A stretch of 64,000 bases of DNA from Streptomyces flavidovirens DSM 40150 (GTDB lineage: Bacteria; Actinomycetota; Actinomycetes; Streptomycetales; Streptomycetaceae), in NCBI RefSeq assembly GCF_000429085.1, contig NZ_AUBE01000025.1, positions 29,396-93,395 of the forward strand. Reading direction: 5' to 3'. Below, one piece after another: positions 32,409 to 41,481 of the stretch (within the stretch, counting starts at the first letter, position 1; the number at the start of each line of letters is the position of its first letter). The translations under genes were made by a program, and so were the position numbers. Below the pieces are notes generated by a model. That model was given only the letters and a program-made list of their open reading frames with translations, was not told the DNA's origin and did no database searches.

Positions 32409-33832
32409 GCGGTGCGCTGCGCAGGTTCCGCGCGCTGCCGCTGCGGTCCCGGCTGGCGCTGCTGACGGCCACGGCGGTGGCGATCGCGGTGGCGGCGGTG
32501 GCGGCGGCGTGCTGGTTCGTGACGCGGGTGCAGTTGGAGGATCAGCTCGACCGGTCGCTGCGCGGCGTCAAGGTCGACGCGGACGTGGTGCGCAACCTCA
32601 GCCTCGGGTGCGCGGGCGGCACGGCCGCCGTGCAGCCGATCGGCACGTACGTGGTGCAGCTCGTCCCGCTCTCCGGCGAGCCCTGCACCCTCCCCGGCGC
32701 CTCGCGCATCCCCGTGCGGGACGGCGACATCGCCGTGGCCGCCGGTCAGCAGGGCGACGCGCTGCACACCACGGAGAACGCCGACGGCAAGGACATGCGG
32801 GTCTATACCTACCCGTTCCGCGAGTCGCAACAGGACCTGACCCCCGGCCCCCCGTTCGCGGTCTCCATCGCCCGCCCGATGAGCGAGGTGGACGATCCGC
32901 TCAGCTCCCTCGCCTGGGTGCTGCTCGCGCTGTCCGGCATCGGTGTCCTCGGCGCCGGCGCCACCGGGCTCCTGGTCGCCCCCGCCGGCCTGCGCCCCGT
33001 CGACAAGCTGACCGACACCGTCGAGCATGTGGCGCGTACGGAGGATCTGACCGTACGCATCCCGGTCGAGGGCGAGGACGAGATCGCCCGCCTCTCGCGC
33101 TCCTTCAACGCGATGACCAGCGCGCTCGCTTCGTCCCGCGACCGCCAGGCCCAGCTCATCGCCGACGCGGGCCACGAGCTGCGCACGCCGCTCACCTCCC
33201 TGCGTACGAACGTGGAACTGCTCGCCCGCAGCGACGAGACCGGCCGGGCGATCCCCTCGGCCGACCGGGCCGCTCTCATGGCCTCCGTCAAGGCACAGAT
33301 GACCGAACTGGCCTCTCTCATCGGCGACTTGCAGGAGCTTGCCCGGCCCGACACGGCCGACCAGGGCAGCCCGCTGCGCGTCGTCGCGCTCCACGAGATC
33401 GCGACCGCCGCCCTGGAGCGCGCCCGTTTGCGCGGCCCCGAGCTGACGATCAACGCGGACCTCTCCCCCTGGTACGTACGGGCCGAACCGGCGGCGCTGG
33501 AGCGGGCCCTGGTCAACGTCCTGGACAACGCGGTGAAGTTCAGCCCGCCGGGCGGCACGGTCGACGTGACCCTGAAGAACGGGACACTGACGGTACGCGA
33601 CCACGGCCCCGGCATCCCGGACGCCGAACTCCCCCACGTCTTCGAACGCTTCTGGCGCTCCCCGTCCGCCCGCGCCCTGCCGGGCTCGGGCCTGGGCCTG
33701 TCGATCGTGGCCCGCACCATCCAGCAGTCGGGCGGCACGGTCACCCTGCACCGCCCGGCCGGCGGCGCCGGGGGCACGCAGGCCCTGATCACACTGCCGG
33801 GAGCCCCGGCACCACCGCCCGGGACAACGTGA
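32405..33832 (+). CDS. sensor histidine kinase (MprB-like) with two extracytoplasmic cysteines
   Basis: The 475-residue kinase has transmembrane helices at about 17-38 and 170-192 that enclose a 130-residue sensor domain. HAMP, HisKA with His257 in AGHELRTPLTSL, and a HATPase domain (NVLDNAVKFSPPGG, DHGPGIPDAELPHVFERFW, GSGLGLSIVARTI) follow. The sensor domain contains exactly two Cys, 69 and 94, which could form a disulfide outside the cell. Its partner is the preceding regulator. The arrangement protease-regulator-kinase recalls secretion-stress systems such as CssRS/HtrA and CutRS. Confidence 0.92.
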   Translation: MSGALRRFRALPLRSRLALLTATAVAIAVAAVAAACWFVTRVQLEDQLDRSLRGVKVDADVVRNLSLGCAGGTAAVQPIGTYVVQLVPLSGEPCTLPGASRIPVRDGDIAVAAGQQGDALHTTENADGKDMRVYTYPFRESQQDLTPGPPFAVSIARPMSEVDDPLSSLAWVLLALSGIGVLGAGATGLLVAPAGLRPVDKLTDTVEHVARTEDLTVRIPVEGEDEIARLSRSFNAMTSALASSRDRQAQLIADAGHELRTPLTSLRTNVELLARSDETGRAIPSADRAALMASVKAQMTELASLIGDLQELARPDTADQGSPLRVVALHEIATAALERARLRGPELTINADLSPWYVRAEPAALERALVNVLDNAVKFSPPGGTVDVTLKNGTLTVRDHGPGIPDAELPHVFERFWRSPSARALPGSGLGLSIVARTIQQSGGTVTLHRPAGGAGGTQALITLPGAPAPPPGTT

Positions 33833-33833
33833 A

Positions 33834-33869
33834 GCGGGGCGGCGCCCGGTCCTCCGGATGCCGCCCCGC
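33834..33869. terminator. terminator between kinase and nucleotidase genes
   Basis: GCGGGGCGGC (33834-33843) pairs with GCCGCCCCGC (33860-33869) around a 16-base loop, between two convergent genes. Confidence 0.6.
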
Positions 33870-33887
33870 CGCATGGTGTGCCGCCGG

Positions 33888-35735
33888 CTACTTCACGACC
33901 GTGATGCGGTCGGCGGCCGGGGGTGTGATCGGTGCGGCCGCGCTGGAGTTCTTCGCCAGGTAGGCGTTGAAGACGTCCAGGTCGGAGGCTCCGACCAGCT
34001 TGTTCTTGTGCTCCTTGAAGACCGGGAAGCCGTCGCCGCCGCCCGCGAGGAACTCGTTCATCGCGACGCGGTACGTCTTCGCCGGGTCGAGCGCGGCGCC
34101 GTTCAGCTTCACCGAGGCGACGTCGATGCGGGCGGCGCCCGTCTTCGTCATGTCCAGGGTGTACGTGAAGCCCTTCGACACCTGGAGGATCTTCGGCGAG
34201 GCCTCGTTGCCGCCGCTGACCTGCTGCTGGAGCGCGGTGATCAGCTGGGCGCCGGTCAGGTCGACGACGTTCATCATGTTGGTGAACGGCTGGACGGTGA
34301 ACGCCTCGCCGTACGTCACCACTCCGTCGCCCTCACTGCCGCTGGCCTTGAAGACGAGGTCGGAGCGGATCCCGCCCGGGTTCATGAAGGCGATCTGCGC
34401 GCCGCCCTTGTCGGCCGGGGCCAGGCCCTCCAGTTGCGCGTCCGCGATCAGGTCGCCGAGCGGCTTCTCGGGGGCCGTGGAGCCGCGCCCGTTGATGTCG
34501 GCGGAGATGAAGCCCTGCGGCTTGCCCGCGATGGGGGCGGCCAGCTTGTTCCAGCGGCCGATGAGCGAGGTCATGTCCTTCGCCCAGATCTTGGCCTGCT
34601 CCTGGTCGCGGACGACGATGTGGTTCGCGCTCTTGACGCCCGTACGCACGATGTCCTTGGTGCGGCGGTCGTAGGTGAGCGTGGTGTCCGTGTAGAGCTT
34701 GCCGTACGAGGACGCCGACGTGACCATGCGCGGCTTGCCCGACGGGTCGGGGACGGTGCACACGTACGCCTGGTGCGTGTGCCCGGTGACCAGCGCGTCG
34801 ACCTTCGGCGTGATGCCCTTGGCGATGTCGGTGATCGGACCGGAGATGCCGTCGCCGGGGCCCGGCGAGTCGCAGTCGTAGTTGTACGACGAGGAGGCCG
34901 GCGAGCCGCCCTCGTGGATGAGCGCGACGATCGACTTGACGCCCTGGCGGTCGAGTTCCTTCGCGTACTTGTTGACCGTCTCGACCTCGTCGTGGAACTT
35001 CAGACCCCTGATGCCGTTCTCGGTGACGATTTCCGGAGTGCCTTCGAGGGTCACGCCGATGAAGCCGATCTTGACGCCGTTCTTCTTCCACACCGTGTAC
35101 GGCTTGAGGATCGGCTTGCCGGTCTTCTCGTTCGTCACGTTCGCGGCGAGGTAGGGGAAGTCCGCGCCCTCGAACTCCTTGCCCTTCTCGAAGCAGCCCT
35201 CGACCGGGTGGCAGCCGCCGTTCTGTATGCGGGCCAGCTCGGTGGCGCCCTCGTCGAACTCGTGGTTGCCGACGGCCGACACGTCGAGGTCCAGCTTGTT
35301 CAGTGCCTCGATCGCCGGCTCGTCGTGGAACAGCCCCGACAGGAGCGGGCTGGCGCCGATCATGTCGCCGCCGGCGGCCGTGACGGAGTACCGCTCCCCC
35401 TGCCGCGCCTTGCGCAGCGAGGTCGCCAGGTGCTCGACGCCACCGGCCGGGATCGCCTTCGTGGTCCCGTCGGGCTGCGTCTCGTGCACCGTGCCGGCCG
35501 AGCCCGCCGGGGGCTCCAGGTTGCCGTGCAGGTCGTTGAAGGACAGCAGCTGTACGTCCACGGTCCGCGAGGGCTTCGGCGCGTGCCGGGCGTCACCGCC
35601 GTCCCGGTCGGCGTCCTGCGCGCCGGAGGCCGGCAGCGCGGCGACGAGGGCACCGAGGGTGGCGAGTCCGGCGGCGGAGGCGAGTATGCGCCGGGTCGCT
35701 CGGTGGCTGCGGGTGGTACGAGGGTTCGCTGACAT
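33888..35735 (-). CDS. secreted 5'-nucleotidase / 2',3'-cyclic phosphodiesterase family enzyme
   Basis: The 615-residue secreted enzyme releases phosphate from extracellular nucleotides. A signal peptide (RATRRILASAAGLATLGALVAALPASG|AQD) precedes a metallophosphatase domain with the dimetal motifs LLSFNDLHGNLEP, GGDMIGASPLLSG, AVGNHEFDEG and VTGHTHQAYVC. The C-terminal 5'-nucleotidase domain (about 400-600, MNPGGIRSDL, GEAFTVQPFTNMMNVVDLTG, AMNEFLAGGGDGFPVF) binds the base. The length is normal. Its homologue is, as I recall, part of the PHO regulon in S. coelicolor; I see no convincing PHO box directly upstream. Confidence 0.93.
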   Translation of the reverse strand: MSANPRTTRSHRATRRILASAAGLATLGALVAALPASGAQDADRDGGDARHAPKPSRTVDVQLLSFNDLHGNLEPPAGSAGTVHETQPDGTTKAIPAGGVEHLATSLRKARQGERYSVTAAGGDMIGASPLLSGLFHDEPAIEALNKLDLDVSAVGNHEFDEGATELARIQNGGCHPVEGCFEKGKEFEGADFPYLAANVTNEKTGKPILKPYTVWKKNGVKIGFIGVTLEGTPEIVTENGIRGLKFHDEVETVNKYAKELDRQGVKSIVALIHEGGSPASSSYNYDCDSPGPGDGISGPITDIAKGITPKVDALVTGHTHQAYVCTVPDPSGKPRMVTSASSYGKLYTDTTLTYDRRTKDIVRTGVKSANHIVVRDQEQAKIWAKDMTSLIGRWNKLAAPIAGKPQGFISADINGRGSTAPEKPLGDLIADAQLEGLAPADKGGAQIAFMNPGGIRSDLVFKASGSEGDGVVTYGEAFTVQPFTNMMNVVDLTGAQLITALQQQVSGGNEASPKILQVSKGFTYTLDMTKTGAARIDVASVKLNGAALDPAKTYRVAMNEFLAGGGDGFPVFKEHKNKLVGASDLDVFNAYLAKNSSAAAPITPPAADRITVVK

Positions 35736-35982
35736 CGGTCCCCTTGTGAGTTCAGCGTGACGGACGAACCGCAGCCTAAAGTCAACGCGCGTAGCGCGAC
35801 AGGGGGTGACGGGTTACGAGCTGGTTGCCTTTGGCGGTGCGTCAGCCGCTGGGCGGCGGTCAGCAACCTCGGCGGTGGTCGCGTACGCACTGCGCGGGCA
35901 CAACCACCGGCTTGCGTCGAATGACGGCGACCAGAACCGCACAACGCCCCTGTCGCCCCACCGCCGCCGTACGCTCGTACTC

Positions 35983-36906
35983 ATGACGACTGACCCCTCG
36001 ACCGCCTTCCTCAGGAAGATCCAGACCCTCGACGCGCTCGACGAGGCGCAGGCCCGGGAGGTGCTGGCGCTGCTCGACGAGGCCGCCCGCGTGGACGGCA
36101 TGCAGGCCGTCTCCGAGCAGGGCCGGCTCCAGTTGCGCGGCGGGCACCGGGAAGGCATCCGGCATTTCCTGCTGTACGTCGGCGACGGCCCCCTCCTCGG
36201 ATACGCGCAGCTGGAGGACACCGACCCCGTCGAGGCCCCGGCCGCCGAGCTGGTCGTACACCCCTCACACCGCGGTCACGGGCACGGCCGCACCCTCGGC
36301 ACGACCGTGCTGGACGCGTCGGGCAAGCGGCTGCGGGTCTGGGCGCACGGCGGAAAGGCGGCGGCCCGGCACCTCGCACAGGTGCTCGGGCTCACCCTCT
36401 TCCGTGAACTGCGCCAGATGCGCCGCCCGTTGAGCCCGCTGGACATCCCCGAGCCGGTCTACCCGGCCGGCGTGAGCCTGCGCACCTTCGTGCCGGGGCA
36501 GGACGACGCCGCCTGGCTGGCCGTGAACGCCGCCGCGTTCGCGCACCACCCCGAGCAGGGCGGCATGACGCAGCGCGACCTGGACGACCGCAAGGCCGAG
36601 CCCTGGTTCGACCCCAAGGGCTTCTTCCTGGCGGAGCGCGAGGGCGAACTCGTCGGCTTCCACTGGACGAAGGTGCACGCCGAGGAGCAGCTCGGCGAGG
36701 TGTACGTCGTCGGCATCCGCCCCGACGCGCAGGGCGGCGGCCTCGGCAAGGCCCTGACCGCGACGGGCCTGCGGTACCTGGCGGCACAGGGCGTGCCGAC
36801 CGCGATGCTGTACGTCGACGCGGACAACACGGCGGCGGTGACGGTGTACGAGCGGCTCGGCTTCACCACGCACGAGACGGACCTGATGTACCGCACGGAG
36901 TCGTAG
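35983..36906 (+). CDS. mshD: MshD, mycothiol synthase
   Basis: MshD acetylates the cysteinyl amine of Cys-GlcN-Ins with acetyl-CoA, the last step of mycothiol synthesis. The 307-residue protein is a tandem GNAT. The N-terminal half has AELVVHPSHRGHGHGRTLGT, and the active C-terminal half has GEVYVVGIRPDAQGGGLGKALT with the acetyl-CoA loop and LYVDADNTAAVTVYERLGF. ATG at 35983 follows TACGCT by seven bases without a ribosome binding site, so the mRNA may be leaderless. It lies 31 kb from mshA on the opposite strand. Confidence 0.95.
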   Translation: MTTDPSTAFLRKIQTLDALDEAQAREVLALLDEAARVDGMQAVSEQGRLQLRGGHREGIRHFLLYVGDGPLLGYAQLEDTDPVEAPAAELVVHPSHRGHGHGRTLGTTVLDASGKRLRVWAHGGKAAARHLAQVLGLTLFRELRQMRRPLSPLDIPEPVYPAGVSLRTFVPGQDDAAWLAVNAAAFAHHPEQGGMTQRDLDDRKAEPWFDPKGFFLAEREGELVGFHWTKVHAEEQLGEVYVVGIRPDAQGGGLGKALTATGLRYLAAQGVPTAMLYVDADNTAAVTVYERLGFTTHETDLMYRTES

Positions 36907-37338
36907 CCCGCCGTAACCAACGGAGCAGGGGGCGCGAGTTGACACCGCCCCGACCACCTCGGACACCGTTGGGCCCGACGGCGCCCCGCGCGGACCCCGT
37001 CGGGCCCTCCTGCGCATCCACCGCGCCGCCCTGCGGGCAGCCCTCGCCGTCCTCGTCCCGGCGGCGGCGGTCACGGGATTCCTGCGCGGGCGGCTGCCGC
37101 CTTCCGGGTACTTCGCCGCAGTACGGCCTGACCGGACCGGTGGGAGACCGGGGCCGGGGCCCCGCGAGGCCCCGGCCCCGAATCCTGCACGTCATGTCTC
37201 CGTTACCGCGCATTCAGACACGCTTGCGACCCTCACGGAATGCAGCCCGCTGTGCCACCCTCCCCGAACGGGAGAGCCTCCCGCACATCACCCCTTCTCG
37301 GCGCGCCCGGCACCCCCGGCGCGCGGAACAATGGGGTC
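36907..37338. other. intergenic region with a possible decayed gene
   Basis: These 432 bases precede ppk. From about 36938 one plus-strand frame reads VDTAPTTSDTVGPDGAP and then LLRIHRAALRAALAVLVPAA, which resembles the start of a membrane protein of the kind found in ABC permease genes. It has no credible start codon or ribosome binding site and soon becomes low-complexity. A strong hairpin follows at 37149-37180. I read this as a possible gene remnant, with low confidence. The last 150 bases must hold the ppk promoter. Confidence 0.3.
37149..37180. terminator. GC-rich terminator-like hairpin
   Basis: CGGGGCCGGGGCC (37149-37161) pairs perfectly with GGCCCCGGCCCCG (37168-37180) around a 6-base loop, between mshD and ppk. 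Confidence 0.6.
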
Positions 37339-39579
37339 ATGAGCCAGCAGCCGAGCGCCGATGCCCCTGTCCAGCATGCTCAGCCGTCCGTCGGTTCCAT
37401 CGCCGCGCACCGCCCGCACACCCTGGCGGGCTCCCCGGTGACCAATCTGGATCCCGACATCGACGCTGATCTGGACGCGTACGCGGAGTACGCGGAAGGC
37501 GCCGCGGCCGACACGGAGCTGCCGCAGGGCCGCTTCCTCGACCGCGAGCGCAGTTGGCTGGCGTTCAACGAGCGGGTGCTCGAACTCGCCGAGGACCCGG
37601 CCACGCCCCTCCTCGAACGAGCGAACTTCCTCGCGATCTTCGCCTCGAACCTGGACGAGTTCTTCATGGTCCGGGTGGCGGGCCTCAAGCGCCGTATCGC
37701 GACCGGTGTCGCCAGCCGGTCCGCGTCCGGCCTCCAGCCCCGCGAGGTGCTGGAGCTCATCTGGACCCGCTCGCGCGAGCTCATGGCCCGGCACGCCGCC
37801 TGCTACCAGCAGGACATCGCCCCGGCCCTCGCCGACGAGGGCGTGCACCTCATCCGCTGGCCCGACCTGACCGAGAAGGAGCAGGCGCGCCTCTTCACGC
37901 TCTTCCGCCAGCAGATCTTCCCAGTGCTGACACCGCTGGCCGTGGATCCCGCGCACCCCTTCCCGTACATCTCGGGGCTGTCCCTGAACCTCGCCGTGGT
38001 CGTACGCAATCCGGTCAGCGGCCACCGCCACTTCGCCCGCGTCAAGGTGCCGCCGCTGCTGTCCCGCTTCCTGGAGGCGTCGCCGCAGCGGTACGTACCC
38101 CTTGAGGACGTCATCGCGGCGCACCTGGAAGAGCTCTTCCCCGGCATGGAGGTGCTCGCGCACCACATGTTCCGGGTGACCAGGAACGAGGACCTCGAAG
38201 TCGAGGAGGACGACACCGAGAACCTCCTCCAGGCCCTGGAGAAGGAGCTCATGCGGCGCCGCTTCGGGCCGCCGGTGCGCCTGGAGGTCGAGGAGTCGAT
38301 CGATCCGTACGTCCTGGACCTGCTCGTCCGCGAGCTGAAGATGTCGGACGCCGAGGTGTACCCGCTGCCCGGCCCGCTGGACCTGACCGGACTGTTCGGG
38401 ATCGCCGCGCTGGACCGGCCGGAGCTGAAGTTCCCGAAGTACATCGCGGGCACCCACCGGGACCTCGCCGAGGTCGAGTCGGCGTCCGCGCCGGACGTCT
38501 TCGCCGCCCTGCGCGAGCGCGACGTACTGCTGCACCACCCGTACGACTCCTTCTCCACCTCCGTGCAGGCGTTCCTGGAGCAGGCGGCGGCCGACCCGGA
38601 CGTCCTGGCGATCAAGCAGACGCTGTACCGGACGTCGGGCGACTCCCCGATAGTGGACGCGCTGATCGACGCCGCCGAGTCCGGCAAGCAGGTCCTCGTC
38701 CTCGTCGAGATCAAGGCCCGCTTCGACGAGCAGGCCAACATCAAGTGGGCCCGCAAGCTGGAGGAGTCCGGCTGCCATGTCGTGTACGGGCTCGTCGGCC
38801 TGAAGACCCACTGCAAGCTGTCTCTCGTCGTCCGCCAGGAGGGCGACCAGCTCTGCCGCTACTCGCACGTCGGTACGGGCAACTACCACCCCAAGACGGC
38901 CCGCCTCTACGAGGACCTGGGGCTGCTGACCGCCGACCCGCAGGTCGGGGCGGACCTCTCCGACCTCTTCAACCGCCTGTCGGGCTACTCGCGCCGCGAG
39001 ACGTACCGCCGGCTGCTCGTGGCGCCGAAGTCGCTGCGGGACGGCCTGGTCGCCCGGATCAACAAGGAGGCCGCGCACCACGAGGCGGGTCGTCCCGCGT
39101 ACGTCCGGATCAAGGTCAACTCGATGGTCGACGAAGCGATCATCGACGCCTGCTACCGGGCGGCGAGGGTGGGCGTGCCGATCGACATCTGGGTACGCGG
39201 CATCTGCGCGATACGCCCCGGAGTCGCCGGCCTCTCGGAGAACATCCGGGTCCGCTCGATACTCGGCCGCTTCCTCGAACACTCACGGATCTTCGCCTTC
39301 GGCAACGGCGGCGAGCCCGAGGTCTGGTTCGGCAGCGCCGACATGATGCACCGCAACCTCGACCGCCGCATAGAGGCCCTGGTGCGGGTCAAGGACCCGG
39401 CCCACCGGGCGTCCCTGAGCCGGCTGCTGGAAACCGGAATGTCCGATTCGACGTCCTCCTGGCACCTCGGCCCCGACGGCAACTGGACGCGGCACGCGGC
39501 GGACGCCGACGGACAGCCGCTGCGGCATGTACAGGAGATGCTCATTGACGCCCGGAGGCGCCGGCGTGCAACACCGTGA
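37339..39579 (+). CDS. ppk: Ppk1, polyphosphate kinase
   Basis: Ppk1 reversibly polymerises the gamma-phosphate of ATP into polyphosphate at the membrane. The 746-residue protein has the four expected parts: an N-terminal domain (RFLDRERSWLAFNERVLELA), a head domain, and two phospholipase-D-like domains. The autophosphorylated His lies in YSHVGTGNYHPKTARLYED, and the second His region in VWFGSADMMHRNLDRRIEAL. The first 50 residues are a disordered extension. ATG at 37339 was chosen because upstream sequence in frame is not conserved in character; the ribosome binding site is weak. The CHAD gene overlaps its end. Confidence 0.96.
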   Translation: MSQQPSADAPVQHAQPSVGSIAAHRPHTLAGSPVTNLDPDIDADLDAYAEYAEGAAADTELPQGRFLDRERSWLAFNERVLELAEDPATPLLERANFLAIFASNLDEFFMVRVAGLKRRIATGVASRSASGLQPREVLELIWTRSRELMARHAACYQQDIAPALADEGVHLIRWPDLTEKEQARLFTLFRQQIFPVLTPLAVDPAHPFPYISGLSLNLAVVVRNPVSGHRHFARVKVPPLLSRFLEASPQRYVPLEDVIAAHLEELFPGMEVLAHHMFRVTRNEDLEVEEDDTENLLQALEKELMRRRFGPPVRLEVEESIDPYVLDLLVRELKMSDAEVYPLPGPLDLTGLFGIAALDRPELKFPKYIAGTHRDLAEVESASAPDVFAALRERDVLLHHPYDSFSTSVQAFLEQAAADPDVLAIKQTLYRTSGDSPIVDALIDAAESGKQVLVLVEIKARFDEQANIKWARKLEESGCHVVYGLVGLKTHCKLSLVVRQEGDQLCRYSHVGTGNYHPKTARLYEDLGLLTADPQVGADLSDLFNRLSGYSRRETYRRLLVAPKSLRDGLVARINKEAAHHEAGRPAYVRIKVNSMVDEAIIDACYRAARVGVPIDIWVRGICAIRPGVAGLSENIRVRSILGRFLEHSRIFAFGNGGEPEVWFGSADMMHRNLDRRIEALVRVKDPAHRASLSRLLETGMSDSTSSWHLGPDGNWTRHAADADGQPLRHVQEMLIDARRRRRATP

Positions 39580-40681
39580 CACCGCATCCCGACCCCGGAC
39601 CGGCCGGCGGCCGGACACCGGCCGGCCCCCGGCGGAGGCGGGCGAGATCCTGCCCGCCGAAGCCCTGGCGGAAGCCCTGTCCGCCCGGCAGGCCCCCTCA
39701 CCCGACCTCCCCTCCCGTGAGGTCCTGGCGCCCTACCTGCACGCCCGCGCCGCCGACTTCCTGCGCAGCCTGCGCGTGCACCGCGAGAGCGGGCAGGACC
39801 CGCAGGGAGCGGCGGACGCCGCTGAGGCGGCCCGCGCGCTGCGCGGCTCGGCGCGCCGGATCAGCGGAACACTGCACACGTTCCGGCCGCTGACCGACAC
39901 CGGCTGGGCCGACACCCTGCGTGCGGAACTGGGCTGGCTCTCCGGCACCCTGGCCCGCGAGCACGCCTACGCCGCCCGCCTGAACCGGCTCCTTGAGGCC
40001 CTGAACCGGCTCTCGGGGGCCGGGGGCGGCGCGGGCCGGGCCACCGCGCCCCCGGCGCGCGGTGGCGGGGCGGAGCCGGGGGGTTCGCTGACCGTCGGGG
40101 CCGCGCGGGCCGGTGCGCTGCTGGAGCGGCAACTGACGCTGGCCAGGACGCGGGCGCACTCGGCGGCGCTCCAGGCGCTGGGTTCCTCGCGGTTCCACGC
40201 GGTCGCCGACGCTGTGGCCTTACTGGCCTCGGACGTTCCGCTCGGTCCCGCCGCCGCCGCGCCCGCCGCCGAGGTGCTGACGCCGCTCTCTACGGGCGCC
40301 GAGCAGCGGCTCAGGGAAGCGGTGGCCGCACTGCCGCTGCGGCGCGCCGCGCACCCGTACAACGCCGACGCACTGGTCCACGGCCTCGGCGCGGCGCCCA
40401 GCAGCGAGGCGCAGGACGCCCCCTGGCACCACGTACGCCTGCTCCTGCGCCTGCACCGCTACGCGCAGGAGGTCGTCGCCGGCCCCGTCGACGCGCTCCC
40501 CGCGGCGCGGGCGCTGGACCGCCACCGGGACGCGGCCGAGGCGGCCACCGCGGCGGCGTCGGCCGCCCGTACCCCGCGCATCGCCCCGGCGACGGCGTAC
40601 GCCCTGGGCGTCCTCCACGCCGACCAGCGGCACGAGGTCGAGGCGGCCCGCTTCGCCTTCCAGCAGCTGTGGCAGCCGTGA
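39566..40681 (+). CDS. CHAD domain protein (polyphosphate-associated)
   Basis: The 371-residue protein is a CHAD (conserved histidine alpha-helical) domain, a bundle of basic helices known to bind polyphosphate. It is rich in Arg/His on helices such as YLHARAADFLRSLRVHRESG, ALRGSARRISGTLHTFRPL and VRLLLRLHRYAQEVV. A Gly/Ala/Pro-rich loop (residues about 150-180) divides the two halves. GTG at 39566 lies inside the end of ppk (14-bp overlap) behind GGAGG. The position between ppk and a Nudix gene strongly suggests a polyphosphate-handling operon. No enzymatic activity is assumed. Confidence 0.88.
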   Translation: MQHRDTASRPRTGRRPDTGRPPAEAGEILPAEALAEALSARQAPSPDLPSREVLAPYLHARAADFLRSLRVHRESGQDPQGAADAAEAARALRGSARRISGTLHTFRPLTDTGWADTLRAELGWLSGTLAREHAYAARLNRLLEALNRLSGAGGGAGRATAPPARGGGAEPGGSLTVGAARAGALLERQLTLARTRAHSAALQALGSSRFHAVADAVALLASDVPLGPAAAAPAAEVLTPLSTGAEQRLREAVAALPLRRAAHPYNADALVHGLGAAPSSEAQDAPWHHVRLLLRLHRYAQEVVAGPVDALPAARALDRHRDAAEAATAAASAARTPRIAPATAYALGVLHADQRHEVEAARFAFQQLWQP

Positions 40682-41097
40682 CCGGCCTCCAGGACCCGGT
40701 CCTCGCCGCGGGGTGCGTGCTGTGGCGCCGGTCGCCGTTCGACGGCGGCCTGGAGATCTGCCTCGTACACCGTCCCAAGTACGACGACTGGTCGCACCCC
40801 AAGGGCAAGCTCAAGCGCGGCGAGGACGCCCTGGCCGGCGCGGTGCGCGAGGTCCTGGAGGAGACGGGCCACCACTGCGCGCCGGGCGCGCCGCTGCCCA
40901 CGCTGCGGTACGTCGCGAACGGCCGCCCCAAGCGGGTCTCGTACTGGGCGGCGGAGGCGACGGACGGGGCGTTCACGCCGGGCGACGAGGTGGACCGGAT
41001 CCTGTGGCTCTCCCCCGCGACGGCCAAAAACCGCCTGACGCAACCCCGCGACCGCCAGCTCGTGGACGCGCTCCTGGACTCCCTCCACTACATGTGA
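40669..41097 (+). CDS. Nudix hydrolase
   Basis: The protein is 142 residues from GTG 40669, or 139 from GTG 40678 whose GTGA overlaps the CHAD stop. It carries a perfect Nudix box: GKLKRGEDALAGAVREVLEE followed by TGH, i.e. G-x5-E-x7-R-E-x2-E-E-x-G. Substrates could be nucleoside diphosphate derivatives, diadenosine polyphosphates or inositol pyrophosphates; the ppk-CHAD context favours a phosphate-chain-related substrate (inference). The histidine phosphatase half seen in larger MutT1-like proteins is absent. Confidence 0.9.
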   Translation: MAAVTGLQDPVLAAGCVLWRRSPFDGGLEICLVHRPKYDDWSHPKGKLKRGEDALAGAVREVLEETGHHCAPGAPLPTLRYVANGRPKRVSYWAAEATDGAFTPGDEVDRILWLSPATAKNRLTQPRDRQLVDALLDSLHYM

Positions 41098-41299
41098 CAC
41101 GTACGCCGTCCTGCGCACCACGCGGAACGGGCGGTCGGCCAGGAAACGCCGCGCATCGGTGCAGACCGCTGCGTTTCGGGCGCTACGGGCAAGGGGAGCA
41201 TTCCCCGGCACGAAACCCGCACGCCACGCCGGTCACACCCTGCTCCCCACCCTCATCGCCCACTGCGGGACGCCCACGCACACCACACCGTTCGGCACG

Positions 41300-41321
41300 G
41301 TTCACCTCCCGTTCACTCTCC
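41300..41321 (+). promoter_or_regulatory. PHO box upstream of pstS
   Basis: GTTCACCTCCC (41300-41310) and GTTCACTCTCC (41311-41321) are two adjacent 11-bp direct repeats close to the PhoP consensus GTTCACC. A weaker GTTCGGC lies just upstream. The rest of the 384-base gap between the Nudix gene and pstS holds no gene. Confidence 0.88.
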
Positions 41322-41481
41322 CCCGTCGGCGGCTTCACCTGTTCTGCCTAATTTCGGACGTACACGGTGCGAGGCACATCGCGAGATGACCTCCTCCCTG
41401 TGTAGCTGGGACTCGACTCACCTACCTCTTCGCACGCCGCCACCACCCAGGCCCGGCGGCTCCTGGAAGGAACACCCGAAA

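Noticed and set aside
35736..35830. PHO box upstream of the 5'-nucleotidase gene
   Set aside because: A single GTTCAGC-like unit is present but no second unit in 11-bp register, so I do not call it although the family is phosphate-regulated in relatives.
37200..37338. PHO box upstream of ppk
   Set aside because: GTTACCGCGCATTCA is only a weak match and lacks adjacent GTTCACC repeats.
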